DNA of 64,000 bases from Pseudomonadota bacterium (GCA_023426365.1 JAFAAW010000079.1:62001-126000), one strand, 5' to 3'; counted from the stretch's first letter, positions 19,015-28,543 are shown. The notes: a model not told the origin generated them from the sequence alone. Made by a program: numbers and translations.

Positions 19015-22000
19015 CTAGATTTCCTCCACCTCCACCACCCCGGGAACCGAGCGCAGGGCATTCATGAAGCCGGGATTGAGCTGAATGGTTCGGCCGATTC
19101 CCAGCTCCACCTCTCGCTTTTCCACTTGCGCCACGATGATGATCCGGTTGCGGCCCCTGCCCTCCCTTTCGACCAGTTGGGACAAGGTGGGCAGTGGCGC
19201 CGGATCGCGCACGAAGATGCGCAAGCCGGCGGCGGCGCGCGCCGCCTCCTGATCCAGCGAGGCGATCCGCTGGCAGGTCATGCGGACCTGCTCGTCCTCC
19301 AGCTTGGCGTCCACCTCCAGCAACAAAGGCCCGCCCGCATCCAGCAACTCGCGCGAGGCCGCCAGGGTTTCCGAGAACACCGTCACCTCGAACATGCCCG
19401 ACGAATCCGACAACGTCAGGAAGGCGTAGCGGCTGCCCTTGGCGGAGGTTCGCTCCTGCTTGGCCAGCAGCGACCCCGCCAGCTTGACCCGGCCCTTGCC
19501 ACCGCCTTGCAGGTGCCCCTGCAACTCGGCGATCTTGACCACGCCCAGCCGCTTGAGGCTTTTGGCGAAGGCGTCGAGCGGGTGGGCCGACAGGTAAAAG
19601 CCGATGGCGTCGAATTCCTGGCTGAGCTTTTCATGCGGCGACCAGTCCGAGGCGTTCTCCAGCTTGGGCGCGGGCGCGATGTTGCCCCCCAGCAGGCTCA
19701 TCTGGCTGGACTCGCGCTGCTCGGTCTCGGCGGCGCCATAGCGCAAAAGGGGTTCGCAATTCTTGAACACCTTGCCGCGATTCCTTTCCAGGCAATCGAA
19801 CACGCCGGCGCGCACCATGTTTTCCATCTGGCGGCGGTTCAGTTGCTTGGTGTCCAGGCGGCGGGCGAAGTCGAACAGGTCCCTGTAAGGGCCGTTGGCG
19901 TCGCGTTCCTCGACGATCTGGCGGCAGGCGCCCTCGCCCACATTCTTGAGCGCCGCCAGGGCATAGCGCACCGCCAGCGAGCCGTCCGGCAGCTTTTCCA
20001 CCGAGAACTCGGCGCGCGACTTGTTGATGTCGGGCGGCAGCAGCTTGATCTTGAGGCGGTCCAGCTCCTGGCGCGACGAATTGAGCTTGTCGGTGTTGCT
20101 CATTTCGTAGGTCATGGTCGCCGCCATGAACTCGGCCGGATGGTTGGCCTTCAGCCATGCGGTCTGGTAGGCGATCAGCGCATAGCAGGCGGCGTGCGAC
20201 TTGTTGAAGCCGTATTCGGCGAACTTGGCCACCTTGTCGAAGATCAGGGAAGCGTCTTCCTCCTTCACCCCGCGCGCCACGGCGCCATCGACGAACAGCT
20301 TGCGCTGCGCCTCCATCTCCTCGCGGATCTTCTTGCCCATGGCGCGGCGCAGCAAATCCGCACCGCCCAGGGAATAGCCGGCCAGCACCTGGGCGAGCTG
20401 CATCACCTGTTCCTGGTAGACCATGATCCCGAAGGTTTCCTTCAGGATCGGTTCCAACAGGGGATGCATGTAATCGGGTTCTTCCCGGCCGTGCTTGCAG
20501 GCGATGTAGCGCGGGATCTGATCCATGGGGCCGGGGCGGTAGAGCGCCACCACCGCGATCAGGTCTTCCAGCCGGTTGGGGTGCATCTTGCGCAGCACGT
20601 CGCGCATGCCCGCCGATTCCAACTGGAACACGCCGGCGGTATCGCCCCGGGTCAGCAGCTCGTAGGTCAACTGGTCGTCCAGCGGCAAGGCCGACAGATC
20701 GACGTCGATGCCCTTGGTCCTCTTGATGTGCTTGCAGGCGGTGACCATCACGGTCAGCGTCTTGAGGCCCAGGAAGTCGAACTTGACCAGGCCGGTGCTT
20801 TCCACCCACTTCATGTTGAACTGGGTGACCGGCATGTCCGAGCGCGGGTCTCGGTAGAGTGCCACAAGCTGGTCCAGCGGGCGGTCGCCGATCACCACGC
20901 CGGCGGCGTGCGTGGAGGCATGGCGGTACAGCCCCTCCAGCTTCATGGCCATGTCGATCAGGTGGCGGACCGTCTCGTCGCTCTCGCGCGCTTCCTTGAA
21001 CAGCGGCTCGATGTCGAGCGCCTGTTCCAGGGTCACTGGGTTGGCCGGGTTGTTGGGCACCATCTTGCAGATGCGGTCCACCTGGCCATAGGGCATCTGC
21101 AACACGCGGCCGACGTCGCGCAGCACCGCGCGCGCCTGCAGCTTGCCGAAGGTGATGATCTGGGCCACGTGGTCGTAGCCGTATTTGTTCTGCACGTACT
21201 TGATCGTCTCTTCGCGCCGGTCCTGGCAGAAGTCGATATCGAAGTCGGGCATGGAAACGCGTTCGGGATTGAGGAATCGCTCGAACAGCAGGCCCCAGCG
21301 CAAGGGGTCGAGATCGGTGATGGTCAGCGCCCACGCCACCGCCGAACCGGCACCCGAGCCACGGCCCGGGCCTACGGGAATGTCGTGCGCCTTGGACCAC
21401 TGGATGAAGTCGGACACGATCAGGAAGTAGCCGGGGAAGCCCATCTGCTCGATGATGCCGACCTCGTACTCGATACGCTCCCGGTACGGTTTTGCCGCGT
21501 GCTCCTTTTCCTCATCGGTCATGCCGGGCTGGAAGACGTGCTTCTCCAGCCGCATGGCAAGGCCTTCCCAGCACTTCTTGCGCAGCACTTCGGCCTCGGT
21601 CAGGCCGTCCATGCGATAGGGCGGCAGCAGCGGCTTGCGCTTGGTCACCATGAAGGCGGTACGCTGGGCCACCACCAGGGTGTTGTCGCAGGCCTCGGGC
21701 AGGTCGGCGAACAGCTCGCGCATCTCGGCCGGCGACTTCAGATAGTGCTCGGGCGTCAGCCGCCGGCGGTCGTCCTGAGACACATAGGCGCCGTCCGCGA
21801 TGCAGATCAGCGCGTCGTGCGCCTCGTACATCTCGCGGTTGGGGAAATAGGCCTGGTTGGTCGCCACCAGCGGCAGGTCGTGCTTATAGGCCAGGTCCAC
21901 CAGCGCCGGCTCGACCCGGTCCTCCTCCTCCAGTCCGTGGCGTTGCAGTTCCACATAGGCCCGGCCCGGGAATGCCTGGGCCAGACGCACCAGGGTGATC

Positions 22001-22479
22001 TCGGCGCGGTCCTTCTGGCCCTCCAGCAGCAGCCGGTTGACCGGGCCGCCGGTCGAGCCGGTCAGCAGGATCAGGCCATCCGAAAGCAGCTCCAGGTCGC
22101 GATACGAGATTTGCGGCGTCTCGCCGCCGGGGGTCTCCAGATAGGCCTTGGAGACCAGCTTCATCAGGTTGGCGTAGCCGGTTTCGGACTGGCACAGCAG
22201 CACGATCCAGTCCGGTTCCGGGCGGCGGCCGTCCTTGTTGGGCGCATCCCCCTCGCGCCGGACCGCCAACTGCACGCCGATGATGGGCTGGACGCCGGAA
22301 TCGGAGCAGTAGGTGGAGAATTCCAGCGCACCGAACAGGTTGGCCTTGTCGGCGATTCCCACCGCGGGCATGCCCTTCTTGTCGCACATCTTGACCAATT
22401 CCTTGATCCTGATGGCGCCTTCGGACAGCGAGTATGCGGTATGGACGCGAAGGTGTACGAAGTCTGCGTGATTGGGCAT
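19015..22479 (-). CDS. dnaE: DNA polymerase III subunit alpha
   Basis: A 1154-residue replicative polymerase (DnaE1 type). The PHP domain starts FVHLRVHTAYSLSEGAIRIK. The catalytic palm carries GPGRGSGAGSAVAWAL and MPDFDIDFCQDRREE (the active-site Asp pair). The finger, helix-hairpin-helix and C-terminal OB-fold/tau-binding regions follow, ending VVEVEEI. The ATG at 22479 (MPNHADFVHLRVHTAYS) was preferred to one 13 codons upstream, which would overlap the HD-GYP gene; AGGG lies just before it. No proofreading subunit is nearby. The long antisense open frame across it is a codon-bias shadow. Confidence 0.98.
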   Translation of the reverse strand: MPNHADFVHLRVHTAYSLSEGAIRIKELVKMCDKKGMPAVGIADKANLFGALEFSTYCSDSGVQPIIGVQLAVRREGDAPNKDGRRPEPDWIVLLCQSETGYANLMKLVSKAYLETPGGETPQISYRDLELLSDGLILLTGSTGGPVNRLLLEGQKDRAEITLVRLAQAFPGRAYVELQRHGLEEEDRVEPALVDLAYKHDLPLVATNQAYFPNREMYEAHDALICIADGAYVSQDDRRRLTPEHYLKSPAEMRELFADLPEACDNTLVVAQRTAFMVTKRKPLLPPYRMDGLTEAEVLRKKCWEGLAMRLEKHVFQPGMTDEEKEHAAKPYRERIEYEVGIIEQMGFPGYFLIVSDFIQWSKAHDIPVGPGRGSGAGSAVAWALTITDLDPLRWGLLFERFLNPERVSMPDFDIDFCQDRREETIKYVQNKYGYDHVAQIITFGKLQARAVLRDVGRVLQMPYGQVDRICKMVPNNPANPVTLEQALDIEPLFKEARESDETVRHLIDMAMKLEGLYRHASTHAAGVVIGDRPLDQLVALYRDPRSDMPVTQFNMKWVESTGLVKFDFLGLKTLTVMVTACKHIKRTKGIDVDLSALPLDDQLTYELLTRGDTAGVFQLESAGMRDVLRKMHPNRLEDLIAVVALYRPGPMDQIPRYIACKHGREEPDYMHPLLEPILKETFGIMVYQEQVMQLAQVLAGYSLGGADLLRRAMGKKIREEMEAQRKLFVDGAVARGVKEEDASLIFDKVAKFAEYGFNKSHAACYALIAYQTAWLKANHPAEFMAATMTYEMSNTDKLNSSRQELDRLKIKLLPPDINKSRAEFSVEKLPDGSLAVRYALAALKNVGEGACRQIVEERDANGPYRDLFDFARRLDTKQLNRRQMENMVRAGVFDCLERNRGKVFKNCEPLLRYGAAETEQRESSQMSLLGGNIAPAPKLENASDWSPHEKLSQEFDAIGFYLSAHPLDAFAKSLKRLGVVKIAELQGHLQGGGKGRVKLAGSLLAKQERTSAKGSRYAFLTLSDSSGMFEVTVFSETLAASRELLDAGGPLLLEVDAKLEDEQVRMTCQRIASLDQEAARAAAGLRIFVRDPAPLPTLSQLVEREGRGRNRIIIVAQVEKREVELGIGRTIQLNPGFMNALRSVPGVVEVEEI

Positions 22480-22486
22480 GGCGGCC

Positions 22487-23740
22487 CTATGATGCAGCCA
22501 TGCCCCCCTCAAGGGCAATCGCCTCTTTCCAATAGGCGGTCAGATCGTCCTTGACCACCTCGACCACCTGACGGTCCAGTTTGCCGCCGAACACCATCCC
22601 GTCCAGAATGGCCATGATCTCCTCAGGCGCCAGCGGCTGACGATAGGGACGGCGCTGGGCCAGGGCCTGCAGCACGTCGGCGACGGCCACGATGCGGGCT
22701 TCCAGCGGCAGGTTGCCGTTTTCCAGGTGGAACGGATATCCCTGGCCGGAAACGTATTCGTGATGGAAGGCCGCCCATCGCGCCACCGGCCCGTCCCCGA
22801 AGGCCCGGCGCAGCACCTCGAACGTATCGAAGGCATGGCGTGCCATGCGCCGCCGTTCCTCGGCGGTCAGCGGCCCCTGCTTGTCCAGCAATTCGTCGGG
22901 GACGCGCAATTTGCCGATGTCATGCAAGAGCGCCGCCACCTCCAACTGGTCCTGGGTGGCCGCATCCAGTCCGAAATGGCGCGCAAGGCGCATGGCGACG
23001 CGCGCCACCCCCACGGAATGCCGTTCGGTGTAGGGGCTTTTGGCGTCAATGATGCGGCCGAACATGGCGGCCAGCGCCTTGATCTCGGTGGGCGACAGGA
23101 TGACCGGCGGGGCCGCCGACAAATGCTGCTGCACCCGTTCGCGCAGGGACGGCTCCTCCTGCACGAACCAAAACGCCTCACGCACGGCCAGTTCGCGGAA
23201 AACCTCCATCAGCTCGGGGGCGAAATGGCTTCCCTCGTAGCGCGACAGCACGTCCACCACCGGCCGGCCTTCGGCCACGCCCCGCATGCGGACCGCGTCG
23301 GCACGATCGACAAGGTGGATGAGATTGGCGAGCAGGGCGACGGTGCCCTCCACGCCGCGGTGACGCAGTTGCTCCCACGGCGTGTGGTGTTCCAGAACGA
23401 CCGGCGCCAGGAGGGCAAGCGACGGCACGCCCCCGAGATAGGCGAAACCGCGCTCGCAATGGGCGTGCTCGCCGTCCCACGTGATCTCGTTGACCAGATT
23501 GCGGTGTTCGCGGGTCGAGGACACCCCGCAATCATGGAGCAGGCCGGCCTGGAGAAGATGGTGGATGCGTGCCTCGGGCCATTCCAGCCCCGCGGCGCAC
23601 ATGACCGCCATCAGGCCGACGCGGTGGCCGTGGCCGACATCGTCCACGCCAATGAAGTCAAGGGCATCGGAAAGGGCGAGAACGACCCGGTCCAGATCGA
23701 CGGGGGCGCCTGCGGGAAAGGCATCGGCATTGGGTGACAT
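22487..23740 (-). CDS. Tandem HD-domain protein, C-terminal HD-GYP (probable cyclic-di-GMP phosphodiesterase)
   Basis: 417 residues with two HD modules. The first (about 20-150) has H..HD in LLQAGLLHDCGVSS (H69, D70) and HH at 118-119. The second (about 215-400) is a classical HD-GYP: ERHSVGVARVAMRLARHFGL, LLHDIGKLRVP (H273, D274), HHEYVSGQGYP (326-336). HD-GYP enzymes degrade c-di-GMP to GMP. There is no N-terminal receiver or membrane segment, so it is a cytosolic enzyme. It ends 8 nt before the dnaE start, suggesting shared transcription. Confidence 0.9.
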   Translation of the reverse strand: MSPNADAFPAGAPVDLDRVVLALSDALDFIGVDDVGHGHRVGLMAVMCAAGLEWPEARIHHLLQAGLLHDCGVSSTREHRNLVNEITWDGEHAHCERGFAYLGGVPSLALLAPVVLEHHTPWEQLRHRGVEGTVALLANLIHLVDRADAVRMRGVAEGRPVVDVLSRYEGSHFAPELMEVFRELAVREAFWFVQEEPSLRERVQQHLSAAPPVILSPTEIKALAAMFGRIIDAKSPYTERHSVGVARVAMRLARHFGLDAATQDQLEVAALLHDIGKLRVPDELLDKQGPLTAEERRRMARHAFDTFEVLRRAFGDGPVARWAAFHHEYVSGQGYPFHLENGNLPLEARIVAVADVLQALAQRRPYRQPLAPEEIMAILDGMVFGGKLDRQVVEVVKDDLTAYWKEAIALEGGMAAS

Positions 23741-23789
23741 GGCCGGCCTCCTTGGTTCCCGTCATTATAGCGCAATCCGTGCGTCGTGG

Positions 23790-24083
23790 TCAGCGCTTAC
23801 GCACATCCCGCGGCCAGTCCATGTATTCCGGCGGCCTTTTGCGCACCCAGCGAATGAACTTCGCCATCTGGGGATCGGCGCGCACGGCTTCCGCGGTGGC
23901 ATAGTCGCGCGCAAGTTCGCGTTCGCTGAACCGCGCATGAAGCGTGCGGTGACAGACGCGGTGAAGCAGCGCCGTCTCGCACCCACCCTGGGATTTGGGA
24001 ATCCAGTGATGTTCATCCACCGATGGCCCGGCAATCATGGGCCGGCCGCAGATGGGACACGGCCCCAGACCCGCGCCGCTCAT
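23790..24083 (-). CDS. Small HNH-type zinc protein (putative endonuclease)
   Basis: 97 residues. CPICGRPM near the N terminus and a later Cys (HRVCHRTLH) can form a zinc site, and DEHHWIPKSQGG gives the HNH core. LHRVCHRTLHARFSERELAR is typical of HNH/5-methylcytosine-type small endonucleases. It may nick DNA, but many such stand-alone proteins are uncharacterised. It overlaps the 65-residue gene upstream by 4 nt (ATGA). There are no methylase or phage genes around, so restriction or homing is not evident. Confidence 0.75.
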   Translation of the reverse strand: MSGAGLGPCPICGRPMIAGPSVDEHHWIPKSQGGCETALLHRVCHRTLHARFSERELARDYATAEAVRADPQMAKFIRWVRKRPPEYMDWPRDVRKR

Positions 24084-24277
24084 GGGCGGTCCAGCATGTC
24101 CGCCAAGGCTTCCAGGATGGCGGCGTCCTGTTCCGCCACCCGGATCTGGGCGCCGTCGTCCTCGGTGTCCTCGACCAGACAGTCCAGCTTGGGGTGGTTC
24201 TTCATCAGCCAGACCAACGCCCTGTAGCGCTCCTCCGGCGCGACTTCCAGAACGATGGGATGGTTGGGATAGAACAT
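24080..24277 (-). CDS. Small acidic protein of unknown function
   Basis: 65 residues: MFYPNHPIVLEVAPEERYRA with a helix RALVWLMKNHPKLDCLVEDT, then ILEALADMLDRP. I do not recognise it. It is acidic and soluble, with no signal or membrane segment. Its stop overlaps the start of the HNH gene by 4 nt, so the two are co-translated. It is 31 nt downstream of lolD. Confidence 0.65.
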   Translation of the reverse strand: MFYPNHPIVLEVAPEERYRALVWLMKNHPKLDCLVEDTEDDGAQIRVAEQDAAILEALADMLDRP

Positions 24278-24308
24278 GGCACCTGCCCTCCCCCTTGCGG
24301 GCGTCGAG

Positions 24309-24992
24309 TTACAGCGGAAGCAGCACTCCGTCCTGCAGGCGCACCACCCTGTCCATGCGGGCCGCCAGTTCGGGGTTGTGGGTGGCGATCAGCGCCGCCA
24401 CCCCGGACGAGCGCACCAGCGCAATGAGTTCGTGGAACACCCCTTCGGCGGTGTGCGGGTCCAGATTGCCGGTGGGTTCGTCGGCCAGCAGTACGCGGGG
24501 ATTGTTGGCAAGCGCGCGGCAGATGGCGACGCGCTGCTGCTCGCCGCCCGACAACTGGCCGGGGCGGTGCTGCGCGCGGGCGGCAAGCCCCATGCGCTCC
24601 AGCAATTCCAGGCCGCGTTTCTCGGCCGTCGATTTCGCCTTGCCGGCAATCATCTGCGGCAGCACCACGTTCTCGATGGCGGAAAATTCCGGCAGCAGAT
24701 GATGGTATTGGTAGACGAAGCCCAGATGCGACCGCCGCAATGCGGTCCGGCGGTCGTCGCCCAGCTTGCCGCATGCCTCGCCCGCCAGCCACACCTCGCC
24801 TTCGTCGGGCCGTTCCAGCAGGCCGGCGATATGCAGCAGCGTGGATTTGCCGGCCCCCGAGGGGCCGACCAGGGCGACGATCTCGCCCGGCTGGATGGCG
24901 AGTTCGGCGCCGTTGAGGACATGCAGGGTTTCCTTGCCCTGGGCAAAGGAACGCCTGACCGCATCCAGGCGTAGGCCGGCCACGTTATTCAT
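24309..24992 (-). CDS. lolD: Lipoprotein-releasing ABC transporter ATP-binding protein LolD
   Basis: A 227-residue ABC ATPase. Walker A GPSGAGKST, the Q-loop region LGFVYQYHHLLPEFSAIENV (typical of LolD), signature LSGGEQQR, Walker B VLLADEPTGNLD, and the switch His in IATHNPELA. With LolC/E it extracts lipoproteins from the inner membrane for LolA. The ATG at 24992 (MNNVAGLRLDAVRRSF) overlaps lolC by 8 nt and is preferred to far-upstream starts inside lolC. Confidence 0.95.
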   Translation of the reverse strand: MNNVAGLRLDAVRRSFAQGKETLHVLNGAELAIQPGEIVALVGPSGAGKSTLLHIAGLLERPDEGEVWLAGEACGKLGDDRRTALRRSHLGFVYQYHHLLPEFSAIENVVLPQMIAGKAKSTAEKRGLELLERMGLAARAQHRPGQLSGGEQQRVAICRALANNPRVLLADEPTGNLDPHTAEGVFHELIALVRSSGVAALIATHNPELAARMDRVVRLQDGVLLPL

Positions 24993-26226
24993 AGCGCAGG
25001 GCCTCCACCGGATCGAGATTGGCCGCCCGCCAACTGGGATAGATGGTGGCGGCAAAAGAAAGGCCCAGCGCCATGAGCACCACCGCCACCACCTCGCTGG
25101 GGTCCACACGGGCGGGCAACTGGGTCAGGAAATAGATTTCGGCGGCGAACAGCTCGCGGCCGATGATGGACTGGATGAACTGGCGGATGCCTTCGATATT
25201 GCTGGCGAACCACACGCCCAGCAGGGTGCCGAACACGGTGCCCACCAGACCGACCGACGCCCCCGACAGGAAGAAGATGCGCATGATCATCCCCCGCGTG
25301 GCCCCCATGGTGCGCAGGATGGCGATGTCCCGCCCCTTGTCCTTCACCAGCATGATCAGCGACGAGATGATGTTGAACGCCGCCACCAGGATGATGAGCG
25401 TCAGGATAAGGAACATGACGTTGCGTTCCACCTGGATGGCGTTGAAGAAGCTGGCATTGGCCTGCTGCCAGTCGTAGATGCGCACCGCACCGGCGGAAGT
25501 GCGGTAGATCTCGGCGCGCAGGTCGGGCACGCGGTCGGGATTGTCGGTGAACACCTCGATCTGGGTTACCGCGTCCGGCAGCTTGAAATAGGTCTGCGCC
25601 GCCTCGAGCGGCATGAACACGAAGCTCGAATCGTATTCGAACATGCCCACGTTGAAGGTGCCGGCGATGCGGTATCCCCGCAGGCGGGGCACGGTGCCGA
25701 AGGCGGTCGCGTTGCCCTTGGGCGAGATCAGCGTGATCGTGTCGCCGATGCCCAATCCCAGCTTTTCCGCCAGCCGATAGCCGATCAGCACGGAATCGCC
25801 GGCCTGGAACTCCTCGACCGAGCCGTTCAGGCCCTTGCGGATGATGTCGCGCGCCAGCAGGTCGTCGGGACGCACGCCGCGCACGATCGCGCCCGACGCT
25901 CCGGCGCCCGAGGTGGCCATCACCTGCCCCTCGACGGTCGGGATGGCGCGGACGACGCCGGGCAGCTTGCGGATGGCCTCGGCCAGGGGGTCGAAGTCGG
26001 TCAGGACCGGCCCCGCCCCATAAACGCCCATATGCCCGTTGATGCCCAGGATGCGCGACAGCAATTCCTGGCGAAAGCCGTTCATCACCGCCATCACCAC
26101 GATCAGCGTCGCCACTCCCAGGCCGATACCCAGCAGCGAGAAGCCGGCGATCACGGAAATGAAGCCCTCCTTGCGGCGGGCACGCAGGTAGCGAAACGCC
26201 ACCATCCTCTCGAAGGCATCGAACAC
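24985..26226 (-). CDS. lolC: Lipoprotein-releasing ABC transporter permease LolC/LolE
   Basis: A 413-residue permease with one N-terminal membrane helix (about 20-48, FISVIAGFSLLGIGLGVATLI), a large periplasmic MacB-like domain (about 50-265) and three C-terminal helices with the FtsX motif region. MVAFRYLRARRKEGFISVIA and MAVMNGFRQELLSRILGINGH are typical LolC/E N termini. Only one permease gene is present, as usual in alphaproteobacteria, so it probably works as a homodimer (LolF-like, inference). It is 13 nt downstream of proS. Confidence 0.93.
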   Translation of the reverse strand: MFDAFERMVAFRYLRARRKEGFISVIAGFSLLGIGLGVATLIVVMAVMNGFRQELLSRILGINGHMGVYGAGPVLTDFDPLAEAIRKLPGVVRAIPTVEGQVMATSGAGASGAIVRGVRPDDLLARDIIRKGLNGSVEEFQAGDSVLIGYRLAEKLGLGIGDTITLISPKGNATAFGTVPRLRGYRIAGTFNVGMFEYDSSFVFMPLEAAQTYFKLPDAVTQIEVFTDNPDRVPDLRAEIYRTSAGAVRIYDWQQANASFFNAIQVERNVMFLILTLIILVAAFNIISSLIMLVKDKGRDIAILRTMGATRGMIMRIFFLSGASVGLVGTVFGTLLGVWFASNIEGIRQFIQSIIGRELFAAEIYFLTQLPARVDPSEVVAVVLMALGLSFAATIYPSWRAANLDPVEALRYE

Positions 26227-26239
26227 GGGCGGATGTTCC

Positions 26240-27529
26240 TTACGCGGTCAGGCGGGCAAGCGCGGCTTCCACCGACAGCTCGACCTTTTCGCCGGTGTGG
26301 CGGTTCTTGAGTTCAACCACGCCGGCGGCCAGGCCCTTGGGGCCGGCGACCAATTGCCAGGGCAGGCCGATGAGGTCCATGTCGGCGAACTTGACGCCGG
26401 CACGCTCGTCGCGGTCGTCATACAGCACCTCGACGCCCTGCTCGGACAGGGTGCGGTACATATCCTCGCACACCTTGTCGCAGGTGGCGTCGCCGGCCTT
26501 GAGATTGACCAGGCCGACCTTGAACGGGGCCACCGCCTCCGGCCACTTGATGCCGCGATCGTCGTGATAAGCCTCGATGATGGCGCCCATCAGGCGCGAC
26601 ACGCCGATGCCGTAGCAGCCCATTTCGGCCAGCACCGGCTCGCCGCCCGGACCGGGGACCACGGCATTCATGGCCTGGGAATACTTGGTGCCCAGATAGA
26701 AGATGTGGCCGACCTCGATGCCGCGCGCTTCCTTCAGGCGCTCGGCCGGCGGCACGTTGGGGGCGCTGGGGTCGTGCTTTTCGTCGGTGACGGCGTACAG
26801 CTTGGACAGCGCGTCCAGGTCGATGGCGTCCTTGGCGGCCAGTTCGTCATAGGCCACGTCGTAGAACACGCCCGACTCGCCCGTCTCGGCCAGGATGTGG
26901 AATTCGTGCGACAGGTTGCCGCCGATGGCGCCCGAATCGGCGGCCATGGGCACGGCGGTCAGGCCCATGCGCTTGAAAGTCTTGAGATAGGCGTTGAACA
27001 TGGCCTCGTAGGCGCGCTTGGCGCCATCGTAATCCATGGCGAAGGAATAGCAGTCCTTCATCAGGAATTCGCGGCCGCGCATGACGCCGAAACGCGGGCG
27101 CACCTCGTCGCGGAACTTCCACTGGATCTGATAAAGGATCTTCGGCATCTCGCGATAGGACTTCACGTTGTCGCGGAAGATCTGGGTGATCAGTTCCTCG
27201 TTGGTCGGACCGAACAGCATTTCGCGATCGTGACGATCGGTGATGCGCAGCATTTCCTTGCCATAGGCGTCATAGCGCCCGCTCTCGCGCCACAGATCGG
27301 CCGACTGGATGGTCGGCATCAGCAGTTCCTGGGCGCCGGCGGCGTCCTGTTCCTCGCGCACGATGCGCTCGATCTTGCGCAGCACCCGCAGGCCCAGCGG
27401 CAGCCACGTATAGATGCCCGAGGCCGACTGACGGATCATGCCGGCGCGCAGCATCAGACGATGCGAGGCAATCTGCGCCTCGGCCGGGGTCTCCTTGAGA
27501 GTCGGCAGGAAATAGGTGGACAGGCGCAT
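26240..27529 (-). CDS. proS: Prolyl-tRNA synthetase, editing-domain-free type
   Basis: A 429-residue class II synthetase charging tRNA-Pro. The N-terminal catalytic core has ASGIYTWLPLGLRVLRKIE (motif 1 region), QIQWKFRDEVRPRFGVMRGREFLMKD spread around motif 2, and MGCYGIGVSRLMGAIIE (motif 3). The anticodon-binding domain follows (KVGLVNLKAGD ... VEVLYDDRDERAGVKFADMDLIGLP). The about 180-residue INS editing insertion is missing, which is normal for alphaproteobacterial ProRS. It probably forms a transcription unit with lolC-lolD. Confidence 0.97.
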   Translation of the reverse strand: MRLSTYFLPTLKETPAEAQIASHRLMLRAGMIRQSASGIYTWLPLGLRVLRKIERIVREEQDAAGAQELLMPTIQSADLWRESGRYDAYGKEMLRITDRHDREMLFGPTNEELITQIFRDNVKSYREMPKILYQIQWKFRDEVRPRFGVMRGREFLMKDCYSFAMDYDGAKRAYEAMFNAYLKTFKRMGLTAVPMAADSGAIGGNLSHEFHILAETGESGVFYDVAYDELAAKDAIDLDALSKLYAVTDEKHDPSAPNVPPAERLKEARGIEVGHIFYLGTKYSQAMNAVVPGPGGEPVLAEMGCYGIGVSRLMGAIIEAYHDDRGIKWPEAVAPFKVGLVNLKAGDATCDKVCEDMYRTLSEQGVEVLYDDRDERAGVKFADMDLIGLPWQLVAGPKGLAAGVVELKNRHTGEKVELSVEAALARLTA

Positions 27530-27661
27530 GGCATCCTCGGGTCAGGCAAGGGTATGGGAAAAGGGCGAAGCGGCGAATGCCGCCCCTTCGGCGGCTGCCG
27601 ACTTTAGGCAAAGCAAAAGGCGATGACAAGCGGGCACCCGGCCCGGCCCCGCCCTCTGCGA

Positions 27662-28543
27662 TCAGCGCACTCCCTGCTTCTGGCAGGCGCGCGCCAATTC
27701 CTCCTGTTCCGCCGATCCCAGCGGCTGGCCGTTCAGGGTGAAGGTGCCCTTGGACATGTCGTAACGGACGGTGCCAACGGTCATGGTGGTGCTGTCCAGT
27801 CCCTTGGCGGAAATCCCCGCCAGTCTGGCCTTGGCCGCCTGTTTGTCCGCGGCATATCGCGCCTCTTGCCCTGGCGCGGCATCGATAATGGCCTGCTGGG
27901 CGGCGATGGCATTGGCGGTGGCGGCCAGATTGGCGGCGTTGGCGTCGATTTCCGCCTGTTTGGCGCCGACCGCCTGCTGCTTCGGCGCCATCGCGTCGCG
28001 GGCGTGCACATAGTCGCGGTCGTGGCGCGGCCGCATGCCACCATCCACTTCCGCCTGCAAGGCGGCCAGCCGGCTGGCGGCGGCGGCGTAATCGGCATCC
28101 GCCGCGGCCTTTTGCGCGGCAAGCGCGGCGGCATTGGCGTCAAGCGCCGTCTTGCGATCCGTGAGCTTCACCATCCGGGCCTGGGCCGCCATCTTGCCGG
28201 CTTGGGTATCCGCCATCCCTTGCGACGCCGCGGCCTTGTCGCGCTGCGCCTGATTGCGCGCGCCATAGGCGACGGGATTGATGGTCAGCGGAAATTCCAG
28301 CACCTCGGGCAGCAGGTTGGGAATGGCGTCCGCCCCGCTGCCGGGGATGTCGGCGGGAACGACCGCGCGGCCCCGCGCGTCCACGCCCGGCCGATAGGCC
28401 ACGTCGGGCGCCGGCTGATGCCGCACAAGGCGCGAGCAATCCACCTTGGTGATGACGATGCGGATCGGCTCGGTCTGTGCCCAGGCGTGGGCACCGGGAT
28501 GCAGAACGCCGGCGGCCACGACCATCACGGCAATGCGCTTCAT
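27662..28543 (-). CDS. Periplasmic coiled-coil protein of unknown function
   Basis: 293 residues. The signal peptide MKRIAVMVVAAGVLHPGAHA is probably cleaved after AWA. A conserved-looking segment with Cys36 (RIVITKVDCSRLVRH) precedes a long Ala/Gln/Lys-rich region (about 115-245) of predicted coiled coil (AALAAQKAAADADYAAAASR). A short C-terminal module (VRYDMSKGTFTLNGQPL) and a second Cys (ARACQKQGVR) end it. No family was recognised; the two Cys could form a disulfide. It stands alone between proS and an RNA-like intergenic region. Confidence 0.75.
   Translation of the reverse strand: MKRIAVMVVAAGVLHPGAHAWAQTEPIRIVITKVDCSRLVRHQPAPDVAYRPGVDARGRAVVPADIPGSGADAIPNLLPEVLEFPLTINPVAYGARNQAQRDKAAASQGMADTQAGKMAAQARMVKLTDRKTALDANAAALAAQKAAADADYAAAASRLAALQAEVDGGMRPRHDRDYVHARDAMAPKQQAVGAKQAEIDANAANLAATANAIAAQQAIIDAAPGQEARYAADKQAAKARLAGISAKGLDSTTMTVGTVRYDMSKGTFTLNGQPLGSAEQEELARACQKQGVR

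Noticed and set aside
17755..22554. A 1599-codon open frame on the plus strand across the GH17 and dnaE genes
   Set aside because: It is antisense to two well-supported genes, has His/Gln/Gly/Asp-biased composition typical of GC-rich shadow frames, and matches no family.
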